Positions 36,514 to 38,543 of a stretch of 38,543 nt of DNA are shown here, piece by piece. A program made the position numbers and the translations under genes. The DNA comes from Paracoccaceae bacterium (GTDB lineage Bacteria; Pseudomonadota; Alphaproteobacteria; Rhodobacterales; Rhodobacteraceae): positions 1 to 38,543 of the forward strand of contig JANZZL010000082.1 in NCBI GenBank assembly GCA_026419405.1, in the 5' to 3' direction. How positions within the stretch are numbered: position 1 is the stretch's first letter; every line of letters starts with the position of its first letter. The notes beneath the pieces were generated by a model. The model saw only the letters and a program-made list of their open reading frames with translations, was not told where the DNA came from and ran no database searches.

Positions 36514-37485
36514 ATGCGCCTGTCGCGCCGAAGCCTGATCGCCAGCGCCCTGACCACCGCCATGGCCGCCGCAATGGCCGCGCGGGCCGGGGCGGCGTCT
36601 GCGCCGCTCTCGGTCGTGGCGACGACAGGGATGATCGCCGATGCCGCCCGCCGCGTCGCCGGCGGCGAGGCCGAGGTGCGCGCCCTGATGGGCCCTGGCG
36701 TCGATCCGCACGCCTACCGACAGACCCGCACCGACATCGCCGCCATGGTGCGGGCCGACCTCGTCCTCTGGCACGGGCTCTACCTCGAGGCGCAGATGGA
36801 GGCGTTCCTGGCCGACCTCTCCCGTCGCACCCGGGTCGAGCCCGTGGCCGAGGCGGTTCCCGAAGAGCTCCTTCGGGCGCACGACACCTATGCCGGCCGC
36901 TTCGACCCCCACGTCTGGATGGATCCCGACCTCTGGGCGCATGTCGTCCTGCGGGTGCGCGACGTCCTCGCCGAGCTCCGGCCCGAGGCGGCGCGAACCT
37001 TCGCGGCGAATGCCGAGGCGCATCTTGCGGACCTGGCCCGCCTCTCGGCCTACGCCCGCGAGACGCTCGCCAGCGTGCCCGAGACGGCGCGCGTGCTCGT
37101 CACGGCGCACGACGCCTTCGGCTACTTCGGCCGCGCCTACGGCTTCGAGGTCATGGGCATCCAGGGGATCTCCACCGAGAGCGAGGCCGGGCTGAACCGC
37201 ATCGGCGAACTGGTGGAGCTGCTTGTCTCGCGCCGGATCGCGGCGGTCTTCGTGGAAAGCTCGGTCTCCGACCGCAACGTGCGCGCGCTGATCGAGGGTG
37301 CCGCGGCCCGCGGCCACGAGGTGCGCATCGGGGGCGAGCTGTTCTCCGACGCGATGGGTCCGCCCGGCACCTACGAGGGCACCTATGTCGGCATGATCGA
37401 CCACAACGTGACCGTGATCGCCCGGGCACTCGGCGGGCGGGCGCCGGCCCGGGGCATGGACGGCCTGCTCGAGGCCGCGGCATGA
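36514..37485 (+). CDS. Metal (Mn/Zn) ABC transporter substrate-binding protein, TroA/SitA-like
   Basis: The protein has 323 residues with a twin-arginine-like signal ([20 protein letters not shown]). Metal ligands by position are H66 (GVDPHAY), H133 (FDPHVWMDP), H199 ([11 protein letters not shown]) and D296 (GMIDHNV), the His-His-His-Asp set seen in Tro[13 protein letters not shown] is a cluster A-I block. The His-rich loop of ZnuA is absent, which leans to manganese or mixed Mn/Zn. It has no good ribosome-binding site close to the ATG; GGGGGAAG lies about 18 bases away, inside the second inverted repeat. Its stop overlaps the ATPase start. Confidence 0.9.
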   Translation: MRLSRRSLIASALTTAMAAAMAARAGAASAPLSVVATTGMIADAARRVAGGEAEVRALMGPGVDPHAYRQTRTDIAAMVRADLVLWHGLYLEAQMEAFLADLSRRTRVEPVAEAVPEELLRAHDTYAGRFDPHVWMDPDLWAHVVLRVRDVLAELRPEAARTFAANAEAHLADLARLSAYARETLASVPETARVLVTAHDAFGYFGRAYGFEVMGIQGISTESEAGLNRIGELVELLVSRRIAAVFVESSVSDRNVRALIEGAAARGHEVRIGGELFSDAMGPPGTYEGTYVGMIDHNVTVIARALGGRAPARGMDGLLEAAA

Positions 37486-38291
37486 GCGGCCCCCTGACGC
37501 TCGCCGCCCGGGATGGCCGGGCGCTTGCCGAGGATCTCGCGCCCTATCCGCTCGCGGTGCGCGGGCTTACCGTCTCCTACGGCGGCAGGCCGGCCGTCTT
37601 CTCGGTGGACATGACCGTCGAGCCCGGCTCGATGACCGCCATCGTCGGGCCGAACGGGGCAGGGAAGTCCACGCTCCTCAAGGCCGCCCTCGGCATCGTG
37701 CCGCGGCTTGCCGGCACCGTCACGCTGCACGGAAGGCCGCTCGACCGCGCGCGTGGCGAGGTCGCCTATGTGCCGCAGCGCGCCAGTGTGGATTGGGACT
37801 TCCCCGCCCGGGTGCTCGACGTGGTGCTGATGGGGATGAGCCGCGACCTGGGGCTCTTGCGACCGGTGCGGGCCCGGCACAGGAGCCGCGCGATGGACTG
37901 CCTCGCCCGGGTGGGCATGGAGGGATTCGCCGCGCGCCAGATCGGCCAGCTCTCCGGCGGCCAGCAGCAGCGGGTGTTCCTTGCCCGGGCGCTGGCGCAG
38001 GGGGCCTCGCTCTACCTTCTGGACGAACCCTTCGCCGGGGTGGATGCGGCGACCGAGCGCGCGGTGATCGCGGTGCTCTCCGCGCTGCGCGCCGAGGGCG
38101 CGACGGTCGTCGCCGTGCACCACGATCTGTCCACCGTCCGCGACCATTTCAGCCACGTCCTGCTGCTCAATGTGCGCCGGATCGCCGAAGGGCCGGTGGA
38201 GCGTGTGTTCACGGCCGAGAACCTCCAGGCCACTTACGGCGGGCGCCTCGGCGCGGCGCAGATCGGGGATCTCGGCCTCGCGGCCTCGTGA
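37482..38291 (+). CDS. Metal (Mn/Zn) ABC transporter ATP-binding protein
   Basis: The protein has 269 residues. Walker A is GPNGAGKST, the signature QLSGGQQQR, Walker [13 protein letters not shown], and the switch histidine is in VAVHHDLS. The block [22 protein letters not shown] is typical of the SitB/TroB manganese and zinc branch. A 24-residue N-terminal leader precedes the domain. The four-base overlap with the binding-protein gene and the one-base overlap with the permease gene show one operon. Confidence 0.93.
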   Translation: MSGPLTLAARDGRALAEDLAPYPLAVRGLTVSYGGRPAVFSVDMTVEPGSMTAIVGPNGAGKSTLLKAALGIVPRLAGTVTLHGRPLDRARGEVAYVPQRASVDWDFPARVLDVVLMGMSRDLGLLRPVRARHRSRAMDCLARVGMEGFAARQIGQLSGGQQQRVFLARALAQGASLYLLDEPFAGVDAATERAVIAVLSALRAEGATVVAVHHDLSTVRDHFSHVLLLNVRRIAEGPVERVFTAENLQATYGGRLGAAQIGDLGLAAS

Positions 38292-38543
38292 TGCTCCTCG
38301 ACGCGCTCACCCTCGGCCTCGGCTACAATGCGACCCTGGTCGCGCTGGGCGCGACGCTTCTGGGGGTCGCCGCCGGCGTGGTCGGCACCTTCCTCTTCCT
38401 GCGGAAGCGGGCGCTCCTCTCCGATGCGGTCAGCCACGCGACGCTGCCCGGCCTCGGGCTTGCCTTCATCGCGATGACGGCGCTCGGCGGCGACGGGCGC
38501 AGCCTTGCCGGCCTGCTCGTCGGCTCGGGGGTCTCGGCGGGGC
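38291..38543 (+). CDS. Metal ABC transporter permease (ABC-3 family), 5' part
   Basis: The first 84 residues are visible; the gene runs off the right edge. The ATG shares one base with the ATPase stop (TGATG). The sequence [20 protein letters not shown] leads into a first membrane segment, then FLRKRALLSDAVSHATLPGLGLAF, the signature of SitC/TroC-type permeases. A second permease gene may follow outside the window. Confidence 0.92.
   Translation, partial: MLLDALTLGLGYNATLVALGATLLGVAAGVVGTFLFLRKRALLSDAVSHATLPGLGLAFIAMTALGGDGRSLAGLLVGSGVSAG

Overview
The window is a gene-dense, roughly 70% GC segment of an alphaproteobacterial chromosome. Gene content and order (DnaE2 mutasome polymerase, paaABCDE-paaZ operon with a PaaX repressor, PotFGHI-type transporter, RHH protein, HemP, short hairpin repeats at gene ends) point to the Rhodobacterales/Rhodobacteraceae. 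That placement rests on remembered family and synteny patterns, not on a search.

Layout. 1-1.6 kb: 3' end of dnaE2, ending without its expected C-terminal OB-fold and followed by two facing copies of a hairpin-plus-tail repeat. 1.6-3.7 kb (minus): mtaB and dapF. 3.8-7.2 kb (plus): a glycosyltransferase / lipid-A-synthase N-terminal-domain protein / GT83 / PAP2 cassette that looks like a polyprenyl-phosphate-sugar system modifying lipid A or another envelope glycan. 7.2 kb: tRNA-Lys(UUU). 7.5-13.6 kb (minus): an amidohydrolase and a polyamine-type ABC importer, then a small secreted Gly/Ala-rich protein. 13.8-15.3 kb (plus): a broken XRE regulator and a conserved protein of unknown function, followed by about 760 bp with no gene I can defend. 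16.0-19.0 kb (minus): GMC dehydrogenase, gluconate-2-dehydrogenase-subunit-3-like protein, glyoxalase-type protein and a ribbon-helix-helix protein. 19.1-23.4 kb (minus): an EamA transporter and a fully overlapping rmlC-B-D-A operon for dTDP-L-rhamnose.

23.5-31.3 kb (minus) is a phenylacetate operon in transcription order thiolase-paaA-B-C-D-E-(PaaA-like paralogue)-paaZ. PaaABCDE would epoxidise phenylacetyl-CoA, PaaZ would hydrolyse and oxidise the oxepin-CoA ring, and the thiolase would finish beta-oxidation. The paaX repressor diverges from it across a palindromic candidate operator. The ligase paaK and paaG/paaH are not in the window. maiA and an SDR follow paaX.

34.0-36.0 kb (minus): NAD salvage genes pncB and pncA. 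36.1-38.5 kb (plus): a small translationally coupled ORF, hemP, and the start of a Mn/Zn-type ABC importer. The importer's promoter carries two Fur-like boxes arranged as an inverted pair.

I see no phage, transposase or CRISPR array. The points most worth a second look are the metal-transporter control region, the PaaA-like paralogue in the paa operon, the stop-codon-proximal repeat family, the truncated DnaE2, and the pseudogenised regulator beside an uncharacterised gene.
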